A stretch of DNA of 36,715 bases from Candidatus Sulfotelmatobacter kueseliae (GTDB taxonomy: Bacteria > Acidobacteriota > Terriglobia > Terriglobales > Acidobacteriaceae): NCBI GenBank assembly GCA_900290255.1, contig OMOD01000186.1, forward strand, positions 1 through 36,715. The letters are read 5' to 3'. The notes below the pieces were generated by a model. The model was not told where the DNA came from. It saw nothing but the letters and a program-made list of their open reading frames with translations, and did not search any database. The position numbers and the translations under genes were made by a program. Every line of letters begins with the position of its first letter. Position 1 is the stretch's first letter. Positions 21,804 to 32,584 of the stretch are shown in pieces.

Positions 21804-24365
21804 ATGAGTAAACGTGTCAACCGACCAGACGAAGCGGAACTGGCGCGCGCGCAGCGGCTGAAAGAGGCGCTCGAGAGCGGATCCCCGCCGACGTTTATTC
21901 AGCCGGAAATCGCTTCCCCGCCGAGCGGAAGTTCCTGCCCGGCGCATTCCTGCCCCATCCCGCCGCCGGGTGCACCGTTCTCGAGTCCTCTCGAGGTTCC
22001 TGAAACCCGGCTGCAATGTCTGGATCAGATGTTCCGAATGTCACCCGACGGGCTTTGCGTTGCGGACGGCGAACACCGCATTCTGTGGGTTAACCGAACG
22101 TTCGGCCAAATGTTTGGGTACCAGGCGGGCGAGGTGTTGGGACAGCAGCTGGGAAGCCTGGTTGTTCCTGAGGAGCGGCTGCCCGAGACGCGCTGGGTGA
22201 GCGACGAGGTCGCGCGCGGCAACCCCATCACGATTGAAACGCAGCGCAGGAAAAAAGATGGAAGCTTGCTCGAAGTTTCCGTAACCTGCGCTCCTCTAAT
22301 GGTGGAAGGCAAGCCGACCTGCTATTACGCCCGCTACCACGACATTTCCGACCGCAAGCGAGTGGAGACGCTCAGTTCGGCCCTCTACCGCGTGGCGGAG
22401 AAAAGTACCAGCGTGCATGATCTGCAGCAGTTCTTCGCGGCCGTGCACGGCATAGTGAATGAGCTGATGTACGCGCACAATCTCTGTATCGCCCTCTACG
22501 ATCGCGACACCGATCTGGTGTACTACCCGTATTTTGTGGATGAACAGGATTCAGCCCCGGGTCCGCAGAAGATAGGACGGGGCCTGACCGACTATCTGAT
22601 ACGAACCGGAGAACCTCTGCTGGCTACACCCGAAGTGCTGCAGGCCATGGAGGAACGCGGCGAGGTGGCACGGAACGGTTCGCGGTCTCTGGATTGGATG
22701 GGCGTTCCGCTGAAGGTGGGCGATCACACCATTGGCGCGCTGGTGGTGCAGACGTATTCCGAGAACATCCGCTATGGCGAACGCGACAAAGAAATCCTGA
22801 CGTTCGTGGCGCGGCAACTGGCCGGCGCGGTGGAAATCAAGCGCAATGAGCAGGCACTGCGGCAGTCCGAGGCCCGCTATCGCTCGTTAGTGCAGAGCTC
22901 GGTGTATGGAATCTACCGTTCCAGCCTGGAGGGAAGGTTTCTGGACGTCAATCCGGCGCTCATCACGATGCTGGGCTACAGTTCGGCTGAGGAAGTGCTG
23001 CTGCTCGATCCCGAGACGCAGGTGTTCGCCCAGGCCGAAGAGCAGGCACGGCTGATTGAGGAATTCCGGCGCGCGGGCCGGCTGGATGGCATGGAAGTGA
23101 AGTGGAAACGCAAAGGCGGCAGCCCGATCACGGTGCGGATCAGCGGACGGGCGGTCAGCAGTTCGGATGAGCCGGCCGACGTGCTGGAAGCAATTGCCGA
23201 GGACGTAACCGATCGCCGCCTGCTGGAGGACCAGTTCCGCCAGGCGCAGAAGATGGAAGCCGTAGGACGGCTGGCCGGGGGAGTGGCCCACGACTTCAAC
23301 AATCTGCTCATGGTCATCAGCGGCTACACCGAAGTGATTCTGGGGAAGCTGGATATGGACCATCCCCTGCACGAGAAGGGACGGGCCATCCAGCAGGCAG
23401 CGGACCGGGCTACGACTCTGACGCGGCAGTTGCTGGCGTTCAGCCGCAAACAGATGCTGGAGCTCAAGGTGGTGGACGTCAACACCATCGTCGAGGACAT
23501 GGAGCGGCTGCTGCGGCCTCTGATCGGCGAAAACATCGAGCTCATTACCTGGCTTACTCCCGAGGCCGGACACACTCGCGCCGACGCCGGGCAACTGGAA
23601 CAGGTGCTGATGAACCTGGTGGTAAACGCCAAGGACGCCATGCCCAATGGCGGAAAGCTCACCCTCCAGACTCAGAATATCCGCACGGATGAGGGACACC
23701 GGCGCGGGCCGACCTTCATCCCTCCGGGCAACTACGTGCTGCTCTCGGTAAGCGACACGGGCATGGGCATGGACATAGAAACCCAGTCGCGCATCTTCGA
23801 ACCCTTCTTCACCACCAAGGAACTGGGCAAGGGCACCGGCCTGGGACTCTCGACCGTGTATGGCATTGTGAAGCAAAGCGGGGGATATGTGCTGGTGCAG
23901 AGTGAAGTGGGACGGGGCAGCACATTCCAGATCTACTTGCCGCGAGTGGAAGAAGTGGCGCAGAGCCATGCCGCGCCGGCGCTGCACGCTGCCGCCGGTG
24001 GCAGCGAGACCGTGTTGCTGGTGGAAGACGAGCAGTCGGTCCGGGAACTGGTGCGAGACACGCTCATTGGCAAAGGTTACCGCGTGGTGGAAGCAGAGAA
24101 CGGCGAAGCCGGGTTGACAGTGACGGCAAAGCATGAAGGCAACATCGACCTGGTCATCACCGACGTTGTCATGCCCGGCATGGGCGGACGCGAGATGGTC
24201 CAGCGACTGACCGAGACTCATCCCAAAATCAAGGTGCTGTATCTCTCCGGCTACACCGAGGATACGGTGGTCAGCGAAGGAGCAACCGAGAGCGGCACCG
24301 CCTTCCTGCAGAAACCGTTTACACTGCAGCATCTGTCGCGCAAGGTGCGAGAAGTGCTGGGATAG
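21804..24365 (+). CDS. PAS/GAF hybrid histidine kinase with receiver domain
   Basis: Encodes 853 aa from ATG 21804. Domain order: PAS (about 75-185, [20 protein letters not shown]), GAF (about 200-350), PAS (about 355-475, [21 protein letters not shown]), HisKA with His496 in [13 protein letters not shown], HATPase_c ([43 protein letters not shown]) and a receiver with phosphoacceptor Asp787 ([12 protein letters not shown]) and KPF. There are no membrane segments, so it senses a cytoplasmic signal. No partner regulator gene adjoins it; output is probably through phosphotransfer. The start has only a weak ribosome site. A 26-unit heptamer array begins three bases after the stop. Confidence 0.93.
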   Translation: MSKRVNRPDEAELARAQRLKEALESGSPPTFIQPEIASPPSGSSCPAHSCPIPPPGAPFSSPLEVPETRLQCLDQMFRMSPDGLCVADGEHRILWVNRTFGQMFGYQAGEVLGQQLGSLVVPEERLPETRWVSDEVARGNPITIETQRRKKDGSLLEVSVTCAPLMVEGKPTCYYARYHDISDRKRVETLSSALYRVAEKSTSVHDLQQFFAAVHGIVNELMYAHNLCIALYDRDTDLVYYPYFVDEQDSAPGPQKIGRGLTDYLIRTGEPLLATPEVLQAMEERGEVARNGSRSLDWMGVPLKVGDHTIGALVVQTYSENIRYGERDKEILTFVARQLAGAVEIKRNEQALRQSEARYRSLVQSSVYGIYRSSLEGRFLDVNPALITMLGYSSAEEVLLLDPETQVFAQAEEQARLIEEFRRAGRLDGMEVKWKRKGGSPITVRISGRAVSSSDEPADVLEAIAEDVTDRRLLEDQFRQAQKMEAVGRLAGGVAHDFNNLLMVISGYTEVILGKLDMDHPLHEKGRAIQQAADRATTLTRQLLAFSRKQMLELKVVDVNTIVEDMERLLRPLIGENIELITWLTPEAGHTRADAGQLEQVLMNLVVNAKDAMPNGGKLTLQTQNIRTDEGHRRGPTFIPPGNYVLLSVSDTGMGMDIETQSRIFEPFFTTKELGKGTGLGLSTVYGIVKQSGGYVLVQSEVGRGSTFQIYLPRVEEVAQSHAAPALHAAAGGSETVLLVEDEQSVRELVRDTLIGKGYRVVEAENGEAGLTVTAKHEGNIDLVITDVVMPGMGGREMVQRLTETHPKIKVLYLSGYTEDTVVSEGATESGTAFLQKPFTLQHLSRKVREVLG

Positions 24366-24367
24366 TT

Positions 24368-24549
24368 CGGACCTCGGACCTCAGACTTCGGACTTCAGAC
24401 CTCAGACCTCAGACCTCGGACCTCGGACCTCGGACTTCAGCCCTCAGACCTCGGACCTCGGACCTCGGACTTCGGACTTCGGACCTCAGACCTCAGACTT
24501 CAGACCTCAGACTTCAGACCTCAGACCTCAGACCTCGGACCTCAGACTT
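24368..24549 (+). repeat. Heptanucleotide array, 26 units of CRGACYT
   Basis: 182 bases divide exactly into 26 seven-base units: mixtures of CGGACCT, CAGACCT, CAGACTT and CGGACTT plus one CAGCCCT. The variation is almost confined to positions 2 and 6. It fills most of the spacer between the histidine kinase and msrP. Smaller arrays of the same unit lie at 14646, 25653 and 30051. Confidence 0.95.
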
Positions 24550-24690
24550 CAGAAGTGGCAGCATCCCGGGCGTGGAAATCCGCAACCTTTGCAACCTTTT
24601 CCGCCGGGCTGCGTCTTAAGGGATAAGGAATGGAACGGGACGTGAGCCGCGTGGGGCGGAAACACGTATATTAGGAAACTGGGGTTCCAA

Positions 24691-25650
24691 ATGCTGATCA
24701 AGAAAGCGGAGGATATCCGTTCGTCGGAGATCACTCCCAAGAGTCTGTACCTGAACCGCCGCAAATTTCTCGCCGGAATGGCGATGGCAGGCGCGGCAGC
24801 GGCTGGCGGAGCCGGTGTGCGCGAGATCGTTTCCCCTTCGACGCGTGTGCTGGCCGGAACCAAGATTGATGGCATAAAGAAAAGCCCGTTCAGCACCACG
24901 GAAACGGCCACTCCCTACAAAGACGTCACCAATTACAACAACTACTATGAATTTTCGACGGAAAAAGACGAGCCGGCGAAGCTGGCGGTAAATTTCCGCA
25001 CCCGGCCCTGGAAGGTGAAAATTGACGGGCTGGTGGACAAGAAGCAGGAACTCGACGTGGACACCATCATCAAGATGGCACCGCCGGAGGAGCGCATCTA
25101 CCGCCATCGCTGTGTCGAAGGCTGGTCGATCGTGGTCCCGTGGATCGGGTTCTCGCTCAGCGAATTGATCAAGCGCGTGAATCCCACGAGCAAGGCGACG
25201 TTCGTGGAGTTCACGACCATCTTTGATCCCGGCCAGATGCCGGGGCAGCGGCGGCAGGTGCTGGACTGGCCCTACGTGGAAGGCTTGCGGATGGACGAGG
25301 CCATGCATCCGCTGGCCCTACTCTGTTTTGGCATGTACGGCGAGGAACTGCCGAATCAGGATGGAGCGCCGCTGCGCATCGTGCTGCCGTGGAAGTATGG
25401 ATTCAAGAGCGCGAAGGCGATCGTGCGCATCCGCTTCACCGAGAAGCAGCCGCTGAATACCTGGAACATTTCTGCCCCGCAGGAGTACGGTTTCTATTCC
25501 AACGTAAACCCGAATGTGGACCATCCCCGCTGGAGCCAAGCCAAGGAACGCAGGCTGGGTGAGTTCTTCAAGCGTCCCACGCTGATGTTCAACGGATATG
25601 ATCAGGTGGCGAGTCTATATAGCGGGATGGATTTGAAGAAGAACTTCTAG
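24691..25650 (+). CDS. msrP: Protein-methionine-sulfoxide reductase catalytic subunit
   Basis: Encodes 319 aa. MsrP is a periplasmic molybdopterin enzyme that repairs oxidised methionines in envelope proteins with electrons from quinones through MsrQ. The twin-arginine signal (LNRRKFLAG, residues 21-29) shows export in folded form. The molybdenum-ligating Cys141 is in [36 protein letters not shown] and [18 protein letters not shown] are typical of the family. msrQ follows in the same direction 96 bp later. Confidence 0.96.
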   Translation: MLIKKAEDIRSSEITPKSLYLNRRKFLAGMAMAGAAAAGGAGVREIVSPSTRVLAGTKIDGIKKSPFSTTETATPYKDVTNYNNYYEFSTEKDEPAKLAVNFRTRPWKVKIDGLVDKKQELDVDTIIKMAPPEERIYRHRCVEGWSIVVPWIGFSLSELIKRVNPTSKATFVEFTTIFDPGQMPGQRRQVLDWPYVEGLRMDEAMHPLALLCFGMYGEELPNQDGAPLRIVLPWKYGFKSAKAIVRIRFTEKQPLNTWNISAPQEYGFYSNVNPNVDHPRWSQAKERRLGEFFKRPTLMFNGYDQVASLYSGMDLKKNF

Positions 25651-25652
25651 CC

Positions 25653-25680
25653 CGGACGTCGGACCTCAGACCTCAGACGT
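25653..25680 (+). repeat. Four heptamer units between msrP and msrQ
   Basis: CGGACGT, CGGACCT, CAGACCT, CAGACGT: the same unit as the array upstream of msrP, with the two outer units carrying G at position 6. It starts two bases after the msrP stop. A GGGCTGACGCCC palindrome resembling class 2 REPs follows at 25728-25739. Confidence 0.8.
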
Positions 25681-25746
25681 CGGCATGTGAGCCCCCGCGA
25701 GGGTCGGCCTGACGGCTGGGGTCCGAGGGCTGACGCCCGTTTCTTT

Positions 25747-26373
25747 ATGCCTCGCTATCTCAAACCCGTCATCTTTCTCGCCTGCCTGATCCCGTTGGGA
25801 AGGCTGGTCTGGCTAGGATTCCACTCCGGTCTGGGGGGCAATCCGATTGAATTCATCACCCACGCGACCGGCGACTGGACGCTGAGATTCCTGCTGATCA
25901 CGTTGTCGATTTCACCGCTGCGAAAGCTGACGCGGCAATACTGGCTCATCGGATACCGGCGGATGCTGGGACTGTATGCGTTTTTCTACGGCACGCTGCA
26001 CCTGATGACCTACATCTGGCTGGACAAATTTTTCGACGTGCATGAAATGCTGGCCGACATTGCCAAACGCAGGTTCATCATGGCGGGCATGACCGGATTT
26101 GCCCTGATGATTCCGCTGGCCCTGACCTCGACGCGGTGGGCGATCCGCAAGCTGGGCGGCAAGCGCTGGCAGACTCTGCACCGGCTGATTTATTTGAGCG
26201 CCACGGCCGGCGTGATTCATTACATCTGGCTGGTGAAGGCGGATTTAAAGAAGCCATTGGAGTACGCTTCCGTGCTGGGAGTACTGCTGGGGTATCGGGT
26301 GGTCGCGTGGATGGCAACGCGGACGAAGAAGTCCAGCGTAGCGGCGGCGAAAATTGAGGTAGCTGAGAACTAG
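25747..26373 (+). CDS. msrQ: MsrPQ heme-binding membrane subunit
   Basis: Encodes 208 aa from ATG 25747; a GTG 60 bases earlier would add repeat-derived sequence. MsrQ is a b-type cytochrome membrane protein of the ferric-reductase-like superfamily that passes electrons to MsrP. Six helices are visible, with candidate heme-ligating His85 (YGTLHLMTYIW), His145 (WQTLHRLIYL) and His158 (AGVIHYIW). The conserved ISPLRKL and GYRRMLGLYAF motifs are present. It ends before a strong terminator. Confidence 0.94.
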   Translation: MPRYLKPVIFLACLIPLGRLVWLGFHSGLGGNPIEFITHATGDWTLRFLLITLSISPLRKLTRQYWLIGYRRMLGLYAFFYGTLHLMTYIWLDKFFDVHEMLADIAKRRFIMAGMTGFALMIPLALTSTRWAIRKLGGKRWQTLHRLIYLSATAGVIHYIWLVKADLKKPLEYASVLGVLLGYRVVAWMATRTKKSSVAAAKIEVAEN

Positions 26374-26403
26374 GGCCGGTTGGAGAATGCAGCGAAGAAA
26401 AAA

Positions 26404-26428
26404 GGGCGCGGCTTTCGGAGCCGCGCCC
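26404..26428. terminator. Terminator between msrQ and the convergent lipoprotein gene
   Basis: GGGCGCGGCT and AGCCGCGCCC form a perfect 10-bp stem around TTCGG. A-rich sequence precedes it (T-rich for the minus strand) and CTTTTCTT follows shortly after, so it probably works in both directions. Confidence 0.85.
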
Positions 26429-26449
26429 GTGCGTCTTTTCTTAGATGGC

Positions 26450-28123
26450 TCAGCGGCGCTTCCACGCCTTCTTTGCCCCTGCCTTTGGGCTTGCCACAAT
26501 CCGTAACACAGCCAGGTGCTGCGCCGCCGCGTTCGACTTGGCGCTAGCGGTCTGCGTCTCGATCGAGCCCAGGGCGACCATGTTGCTGTCGGTCACGATG
26601 CAGACTGCACTTGAGCTATCTACAACATACGTGACGAGATCGTATGCGTTTGTGCTCGTCCCGGCCGCGACTGTGCCGCGGCCTGCAATACCGCTGGTGT
26701 CGGCGGTATATGTCGAGGTGAAGCTCTTGCCGAAAGTCAAAACTCCCTCATCGTTGAAGTCAATAAGCCCGGCAAAGCTTCCGCTCGTGTTGGTGAACTC
26801 AGCGATATCGTCTTCCTCCACCAGCCCTGACGTGCTGACGCTGTTGTTAAGGCCGGTCAGATTCATCCCATAGCCTTGCGACGACGCGAAGGTTGGGCTG
26901 CTGCCCTGGGTGTAAGCAAGGCCGTCGGTGACCCCGGCGTTGTCTATCTCCAACATCTGGAAGCCGCTGCTGCCGCCGCTGCTGAAGGGATAGATTGCGA
27001 ACTGGCAAGAACTGCATCCGAGCCCGCCGTTTCCGTTGACGAAGCCGGTCAACGTGACTACCGCGCGTCCTCCGCTGAGGGTGCTGTAGCTGCCGCTATA
27101 GGTAAACGGTGTCGTGTCGGCGGTACCTGAGTCGTTGATGTCCTCGGTAGAAGCATTAGTGACGTTGCCTGCACCATCCGTGACGAGCAGGCCCACAGCG
27201 GTGAACGGGCCCCCAACTACCGAGTCGTATCCGGCAAGGCTGAAGACGTTATTGGCGGCCGGAACAGATGTAGATTGCGCGAAGACGTCCCCCGCGGCGA
27301 TGGGTGGCGTCGCATCTGTCTCGATGAACTTCAAGTGGGTCGGGGTTACCGGGTACACGTCGAAGTTAAAGCTACCGGCGCTGGAAGTGAATGTGGCTGT
27401 GCCGGGAGTTGTGCTCAGGTTGATCGAGCCCGACGTGATCGTGCAACCGCTCGGTCCGCATACGGCGAGCCCGTTCGTGTTGATGTCTTCTACGCCGGTG
27501 GTTGTAATACCGATTGCACCGTTCGCATCTAGCTTGAAGGCCCCGGCGCTGGCGAAAGAAGTCTGAGCTCCGGTGCTGGTGTTGAAGCTGCCGATGCCAC
27601 TGAAGTTGAAGGCGTAGGATTGCCCGTTGATGCTGCTCTGCGTGACCGTGGATTGCAAGTCGAGCGTGCCGCTGCCCGTGCCCCCGGTGGTGGCGTTGCT
27701 GTCGTAATAGGTAATCAGGCCGTGTTCGCTCGAGCTCAGCACAAAATCAAACGTGAAAACTGCTGCTGCGGTTTGCAAGGTGATGAGGCCGGAAGTGCTC
27801 TTGGGTCGTCCGTCAACGCCTACGCTGTAGCTGCCGCCGGTGACTGCCTGGCCCATCAGAACGCCTACATTCGGGTCATTCATGTCTATCGTGCCACTCT
27901 TGATCCCGCCGCTGCCGTCGGCCACGAAGGTCCCAGTAAGAGCGATGAAGACGCCGTTGATGTCAGAGCCCACGGTGGAGAAAACGTAGGTCCCACTCAA
28001 ATTATTGTTGCTGAAGCCTCCTGATGGAGGCGGCACCGCGCTGTGAGTGCTGCTGCTGCAGCCAACCAGAAGGGCAAGACAGGAAACAGCAACGATGGGT
28101 AAAAGCACACGACGGAACGACAT
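26450..28123 (-). CDS. Secreted lipoprotein with internal repeats
   Basis: Encodes 557 aa from the ATG ending at 28123, with GGGGGAA upstream. The signal peptide ends in a lipobox, ALLVGC, making Cys22 the lipid-modified residue. The mature protein is rich in Gly, Ser, Thr and Asn and contains about three related beta-rich units of 150-170 aa, each starting with a motif such as GTYVFSTVG, QSYAFNFSG or NVFSLAGYD and containing a (V/L)xxDGxGN(V/I) strand and a FTxxYxxxSxG segment. Such lipoproteins are common in Acidobacteriota; function unknown. The C-terminus is basic (AKKAWKRR). Confidence 0.8.
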   Translation of the reverse strand: MSFRRVLLPIVAVSCLALLVGCSSSTHSAVPPPSGGFSNNNLSGTYVFSTVGSDINGVFIALTGTFVADGSGGIKSGTIDMNDPNVGVLMGQAVTGGSYSVGVDGRPKSTSGLITLQTAAAVFTFDFVLSSSEHGLITYYDSNATTGGTGSGTLDLQSTVTQSSINGQSYAFNFSGIGSFNTSTGAQTSFASAGAFKLDANGAIGITTTGVEDINTNGLAVCGPSGCTITSGSINLSTTPGTATFTSSAGSFNFDVYPVTPTHLKFIETDATPPIAAGDVFAQSTSVPAANNVFSLAGYDSVVGGPFTAVGLLVTDGAGNVTNASTEDINDSGTADTTPFTYSGSYSTLSGGRAVVTLTGFVNGNGGLGCSSCQFAIYPFSSGGSSGFQMLEIDNAGVTDGLAYTQGSSPTFASSQGYGMNLTGLNNSVSTSGLVEEDDIAEFTNTSGSFAGLIDFNDEGVLTFGKSFTSTYTADTSGIAGRGTVAAGTSTNAYDLVTYVVDSSSAVCIVTDSNMVALGSIETQTASAKSNAAAQHLAVLRIVASPKAGAKKAWKRR

Positions 28124-28330
28124 AACTTCCCCCTGACAAAAGGTCTTGGCGCAGAATTGGGTCTTCTGCACTCAGGTTAGCACGATTGAGTTGCCGCTAG
28201 TTTCAACCCGAACCACGGGAATAAGTAGCGCGAAAAGAGAAAAGTCTTGGCGCTTTACATCTCTTTACGTTGGCGGGAAGAGTGCGTCGGAAAGGCGCTG
28301 TTGTCCTTAGCGGCGCTCTTGGCCAGAGTT

Positions 28331-28361
28331 GCATAGATCCTTCGCTCCGCTCAGGATGACA
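28331..28361 (-). repeat. Short TGTCATCC-family repeat
   Basis: On the minus strand it reads CTGTCATCCTGAGCG, a GGAGCGAAGGATC centre, and CTATGC. It lies just past the mtnA stop. It shares its start with the larger elements at 303, 14865 and 15422. Confidence 0.6.
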
Positions 28362-28369
28362 GCGTCGGT

Positions 28370-29431
<1,062 letters not shown>

Positions 29432-29432
29432 T

Positions 29433-29467
29433 GTTAGTCGTTAGTCGCTAGTCCTTAGTCGTTAGCT
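29433..29467 (-). repeat. Heptamer array (GTTAGTC type) spanning the pyrE end and mtnA start
   Basis: Five units on the plus strand: GTTAGTC, GTTAGTC, GCTAGTC, CTTAGTC, GTTAGCT. This is a different heptamer from CRGACYT but has the same period. Its minus strand encodes the last residues and stop of PyrE (LTTKD) and the leader of mtnA. Confidence 0.8.
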
Positions 29468-30026
29468 CTGCACGAAGATGCTCTTCGCGGACTTCGTTCG
29501 CCGTGAAGATCGAGACGAACGGCGCCGGGGCCGCGGCTTTCTCCACGTTCGAGCGGCCTTTGGCCTCTTCGCGCTCGACCAGGCACATCACACCGACGAC
29601 ATCGAATCCGAATTCGCGGGCGGCTTCGATCGCCTGAATGGTGGAAGCGCCGGTGGTGCAGACATCGTCCACAATCACAACCCGCGCGCCTTTCTCGCGG
29701 AAGCCCTCGATGCGCTGTCCGGTGCCGTGCTGCTTCTCGGCCTTGCGCACGAGGAAGCCGTGCAACTCGCCGCTGACGACGGAGACCGCGACCACGATGG
29801 GATCAGCACCCATGGTCAAGCCGCCGATGGCCTGCGGCTTCCATCCCCGCTGGCGGACTTCTTCGAGGAAAACTTCTCCGGTGAGCCGCGAGCCTTTGGC
29901 GTCGAGCGTGGTAGTGCGGCAGTCAATGTAGTAGTCGCTGGTCCCGCCGGAGGAAAGCTTGAACTCGCCCAGGCGAAACGATTTGTGGGCGAGGGTACTC
30001 AACAGCTTTTGCCGCGCGGATGGCAT
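29448..30026 (-). CDS. pyrE: Orotate phosphoribosyltransferase
   Basis: Encodes 192 aa. The enzyme joins orotate to PRPP to give orotidine 5'-phosphate in pyrimidine synthesis. The PRPP-binding motif is VVIVDDVCTTGAST; FKLSSGGTSDYYIDCR and GGLTMGADPIV are also typical, and the flexible loop KAEKQHGTGQRIEG is intact. The C-terminal five residues derive from the heptamer array at 29433. No Shine-Dalgarno site is evident before the ATG. The 5' flank carries a second heptamer array. Confidence 0.95.
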   Translation of the reverse strand: MPSARQKLLSTLAHKSFRLGEFKLSSGGTSDYYIDCRTTTLDAKGSRLTGEVFLEEVRQRGWKPQAIGGLTMGADPIVVAVSVVSGELHGFLVRKAEKQHGTGQRIEGFREKGARVVIVDDVCTTGASTIQAIEAAREFGFDVVGVMCLVEREEAKGRSNVEKAAAPAPFVSIFTANEVREEHLRAELTTKD

Positions 30027-30050
30027 GAAAAACTACGATAGCACGAAGGG

Positions 30051-30140
30051 CGGGCCTCGGACTTCGGACCTCAGACCTCAGACTTCGGACCTCAGACTTC
30101 GGACCTCAGACTTCGGACCTCGGCCTTCAGACCTCGGACT
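30051..30140 (+). repeat. Heptanucleotide array, about 12-13 units of CRGACYT
   Basis: Units run CGGGCCT, CGGACTT, CGGACCT, CAGACCT, CAGACTT and so on to a partial CGGACTC. The array lies in the divergent spacer between pyrE and the beta-propeller gene, close enough to pyrE to overlap its promoter region. Confidence 0.92.
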
Positions 30141-30223
30141 CTCGGCGTCGGGCGTCTGACATTACACGACCGAGGCGGTCTGCGTGTTACCCTGAAGTCG
30201 CGATCCACGATCTGAATTGACCT

Positions 30224-32578
30224 ATGACATGGCAGAATCTGCGTAAGCTTCCTCTCTCTATTTCAGCGGTGTGCATTTCTTTGGTGTGCGTGCTTTGCGG
30301 GTTCTCCGCAACCGCGTTTGCCGACGGGACCAAGACGTGGGAGCAGTCCAAGTTCGAGGAACTCGTCAAGGGAACCGCCACGGGCGTGGCTATTCGCGGC
30401 GCGGGCGGACTGGAACTGGCTCCGGCGTTCAAACTGCTCTATGCGACGCCCTCGACGTACATATGGGCCGTGGCCGCGGACGATGAAGGGAATGTCTACG
30501 CGGCAACTGGATCGCCGGCGCGCGTGTACCGGATTACGCCCGACGGCAAGGCGAGCATCATTTTTGAGCCACAGGAACTGCAGGTGCAGACGCTCGAAGT
30601 CGCACCCGGCGGGGTGATCTACGCGGCCACGACTCCGGACGGCAAGGTCTACAGGATCGAGCACAAGCCGGCGGAGAAAGCGGAAGCGGCCAAGACCGAC
30701 AGCAAGAAGGCCGAGAAAGCTGCCGGGAAGAATTCATCCAAGGGCGCAGGGAACGACACATCAACCGACGCGGCGAAGCCGACGCTCGATCCGGCCTGGA
30801 GTTCCTCCGTTTATTTTGCGCCGGGAACGAAGTATATCTGGGATCTGGCGCTGGACCAGCCCGGCAATCTGTACGTCGCGACCGGGGACCATGGAGAAAT
30901 CTACAAAGTCACGGCCAAAGGTGAGCACTCGCTATTCTTCAAGAGCGATGAGACGCATATTCGCGTGCTGGCGCTCGATGGGCAGGGGAACTTGATTGCC
31001 GGAACCGATGGCAGCGGCCTGGTGTACCGGATTTCTCCGGCGGGCGAAGGATTCGTGCTGTACAGCGCGCCGAAGAAAGAAATCACGGCGCTGGCGCTTG
31101 ATAGTGAAGGCAACATCTACGCTGCCGGCGTGGGCGAGAAGAAAGCAACCGGAGCAATGCCTGGGGTTGGCGCAGTTTCGCCCATGATCACCCCGCTGCC
31201 CAATGCTCCGGCGACGACCGGTCCACAGACTCCGGGCATCAGCGTCACGCCGGTGCCTAGCCCGGTGCAGATGGGGCCGTTTCCCTTCCCTGGCGCCGCG
31301 GCGACGGGCGGGTCGGATGTTTACCGCATCGCCCCGGACGGTTCGCCGGCGCGAATCTGGAGTTCGCATGAGGACATCGTGTATGCCCTGGCCTTCGATT
31401 CCGGGAAGCGGCTTCTGGCGGGCACGGGCAACCGCGGTCACGTTTTTGCGATCACCGCGCCGGACGAATTTTCCGATCTGCTGAAAGCGCCGGCCTCGCA
31501 GGTCACGGGGTTTGCCAAGGCGCCGGGCGGCGGCCTTTATGCGGCCAGCAGCAATCTGGGGAAGGTTTTCGTGCTGGGCCCCGCTCCGGAGACGGAAGGA
31601 AGCTACGAGAGCGACGTGTTCGATGCCAAGATTTTTTCACGCTGGGGGCGGGTGGAATTTCGCGGCGCGGGGAACGTTGAGTTGCTGGCGCGCAGCGGGA
31701 ATGTGGACAATCCCGACCGAAACTGGAGTGCGTGGAAGAAAGTGGATCTGGCGAAGGACGCCGGGACGGGAGTCCCTTCGGCCCGCTACGCGCAATGGAA
31801 AGCCGTGCTGCACGCCGGGAACACGAAGCCGGCAGTCGAGAGCGTCACGCTGAATTATCTGCCGAAGAACGTAGCCCCGGAGATCGACGAAGTTACGGTG
31901 CAGGTGGGCACGCGCTATCAGCCTTTGCCGAAGACGCCGGGAATGCAAATGCAGATGAGCCCCGACATAGGCGGTTCCTCCGGAACGCATTTTGAATCGC
32001 CGATGCCCAGCGTACACGATCGCGATGCCGTTGGGGTGAAGTGGACTGCGCACGATGACAACGACGACGAGCTGGTCTACTCGGTCTACTACCGCGGCGA
32101 CGGTGAAACCCGTTGGCTGCTGCTGAAGGACAACTTAACCGACAAGGCCTATTCGTTTGACGCCAGCCTGCTGCCCGACGGGGGTTACACGATCAAGGTC
32201 GTGGCTTCGGACGCGCCCTCGCACTCGCCGGGCGAGGCGCTCACGGTGGAGAGGGTGAGCCGCCGCTTTGAAGTGGATACCACGCCGCCGCGAATAGAAA
32301 ATCTGACGGCGTCGGTTGAGGGGACGCAGATTCACGTGCATTTCCGCGCCGAAGACGGTTTTTCAACCATCAAGCGCGCGGAGTATTCGGTGGATGCGGG
32401 CGAGTGGAAGTACGTCGAACCGGTGGGGCAGCTGTCGGACGCGAAGATGGAAGATTACGATTTCAAACTCGCTCTGGACACAGGGAAAGACGCGGGGCCG
32501 GAGCACGTAGTCGTGGTAAGAGTCTACGACAAGTACGACAACATGGGCGCGGCCAAGACGGTGCTGCGCGGGAAGTGA
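30224..32578 (+). CDS. Secreted beta-propeller protein with C-terminal Ig-like region
   Basis: Encodes 784 aa. A long signal peptide (residues 1-33, LSISAVCISLVCVLCGFSA) precedes a propeller made of repeated units such as AADDEGNVYAATGSPARVYRITPDG, LDQPGNLYVATGDHGEIYKV, LDGQGNLIAGTDGSGLVYRIS and FDSGKRLLAGTGNRGHVFAI, each about 50 residues. A Lys/Ala/Glu-rich insert (about 144-180) and a Pro-rich insert (about 325-360) interrupt the blades. From about 600 the sequence becomes Ig/fibronectin-like (YSVYYRGDGETRWLLL, DTTPPRIENLTASVEG). It is likely an exported sensor, scaffold or lyase-like propeller; no catalytic residues are apparent. Confidence 0.8.
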   Translation: MTWQNLRKLPLSISAVCISLVCVLCGFSATAFADGTKTWEQSKFEELVKGTATGVAIRGAGGLELAPAFKLLYATPSTYIWAVAADDEGNVYAATGSPARVYRITPDGKASIIFEPQELQVQTLEVAPGGVIYAATTPDGKVYRIEHKPAEKAEAAKTDSKKAEKAAGKNSSKGAGNDTSTDAAKPTLDPAWSSSVYFAPGTKYIWDLALDQPGNLYVATGDHGEIYKVTAKGEHSLFFKSDETHIRVLALDGQGNLIAGTDGSGLVYRISPAGEGFVLYSAPKKEITALALDSEGNIYAAGVGEKKATGAMPGVGAVSPMITPLPNAPATTGPQTPGISVTPVPSPVQMGPFPFPGAAATGGSDVYRIAPDGSPARIWSSHEDIVYALAFDSGKRLLAGTGNRGHVFAITAPDEFSDLLKAPASQVTGFAKAPGGGLYAASSNLGKVFVLGPAPETEGSYESDVFDAKIFSRWGRVEFRGAGNVELLARSGNVDNPDRNWSAWKKVDLAKDAGTGVPSARYAQWKAVLHAGNTKPAVESVTLNYLPKNVAPEIDEVTVQVGTRYQPLPKTPGMQMQMSPDIGGSSGTHFESPMPSVHDRDAVGVKWTAHDDNDDELVYSVYYRGDGETRWLLLKDNLTDKAYSFDASLLPDGGYTIKVVASDAPSHSPGEALTVERVSRRFEVDTTPPRIENLTASVEGTQIHVHFRAEDGFSTIKRAEYSVDAGEWKYVEPVGQLSDAKMEDYDFKLALDTGKDAGPEHVVVVRVYDKYDNMGAAKTVLRGK

Positions 32579-32584
32579 CTGGGC

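Noticed and set aside
22887..24332. Minus-strand frame of 481 codons opposite the histidine kinase
   Set aside because: Shadow of the kinase: His/Gln/Leu-rich with no domain, no ribosome site, and it crosses conserved H-box and receiver codons.
24368..24549. CRISPR or minisatellite coding repeat
   Set aside because: Seven-base period without spacers rules out CRISPR, and the period breaks reading frame, so it is not a coding minisatellite.
25687..25746. GTG start adding 20 residues to MsrQ
   Set aside because: The added part is encoded by repeat-like sequence and would precede the first membrane helix with no family counterpart; ATG 25747 gives the usual N-terminus.
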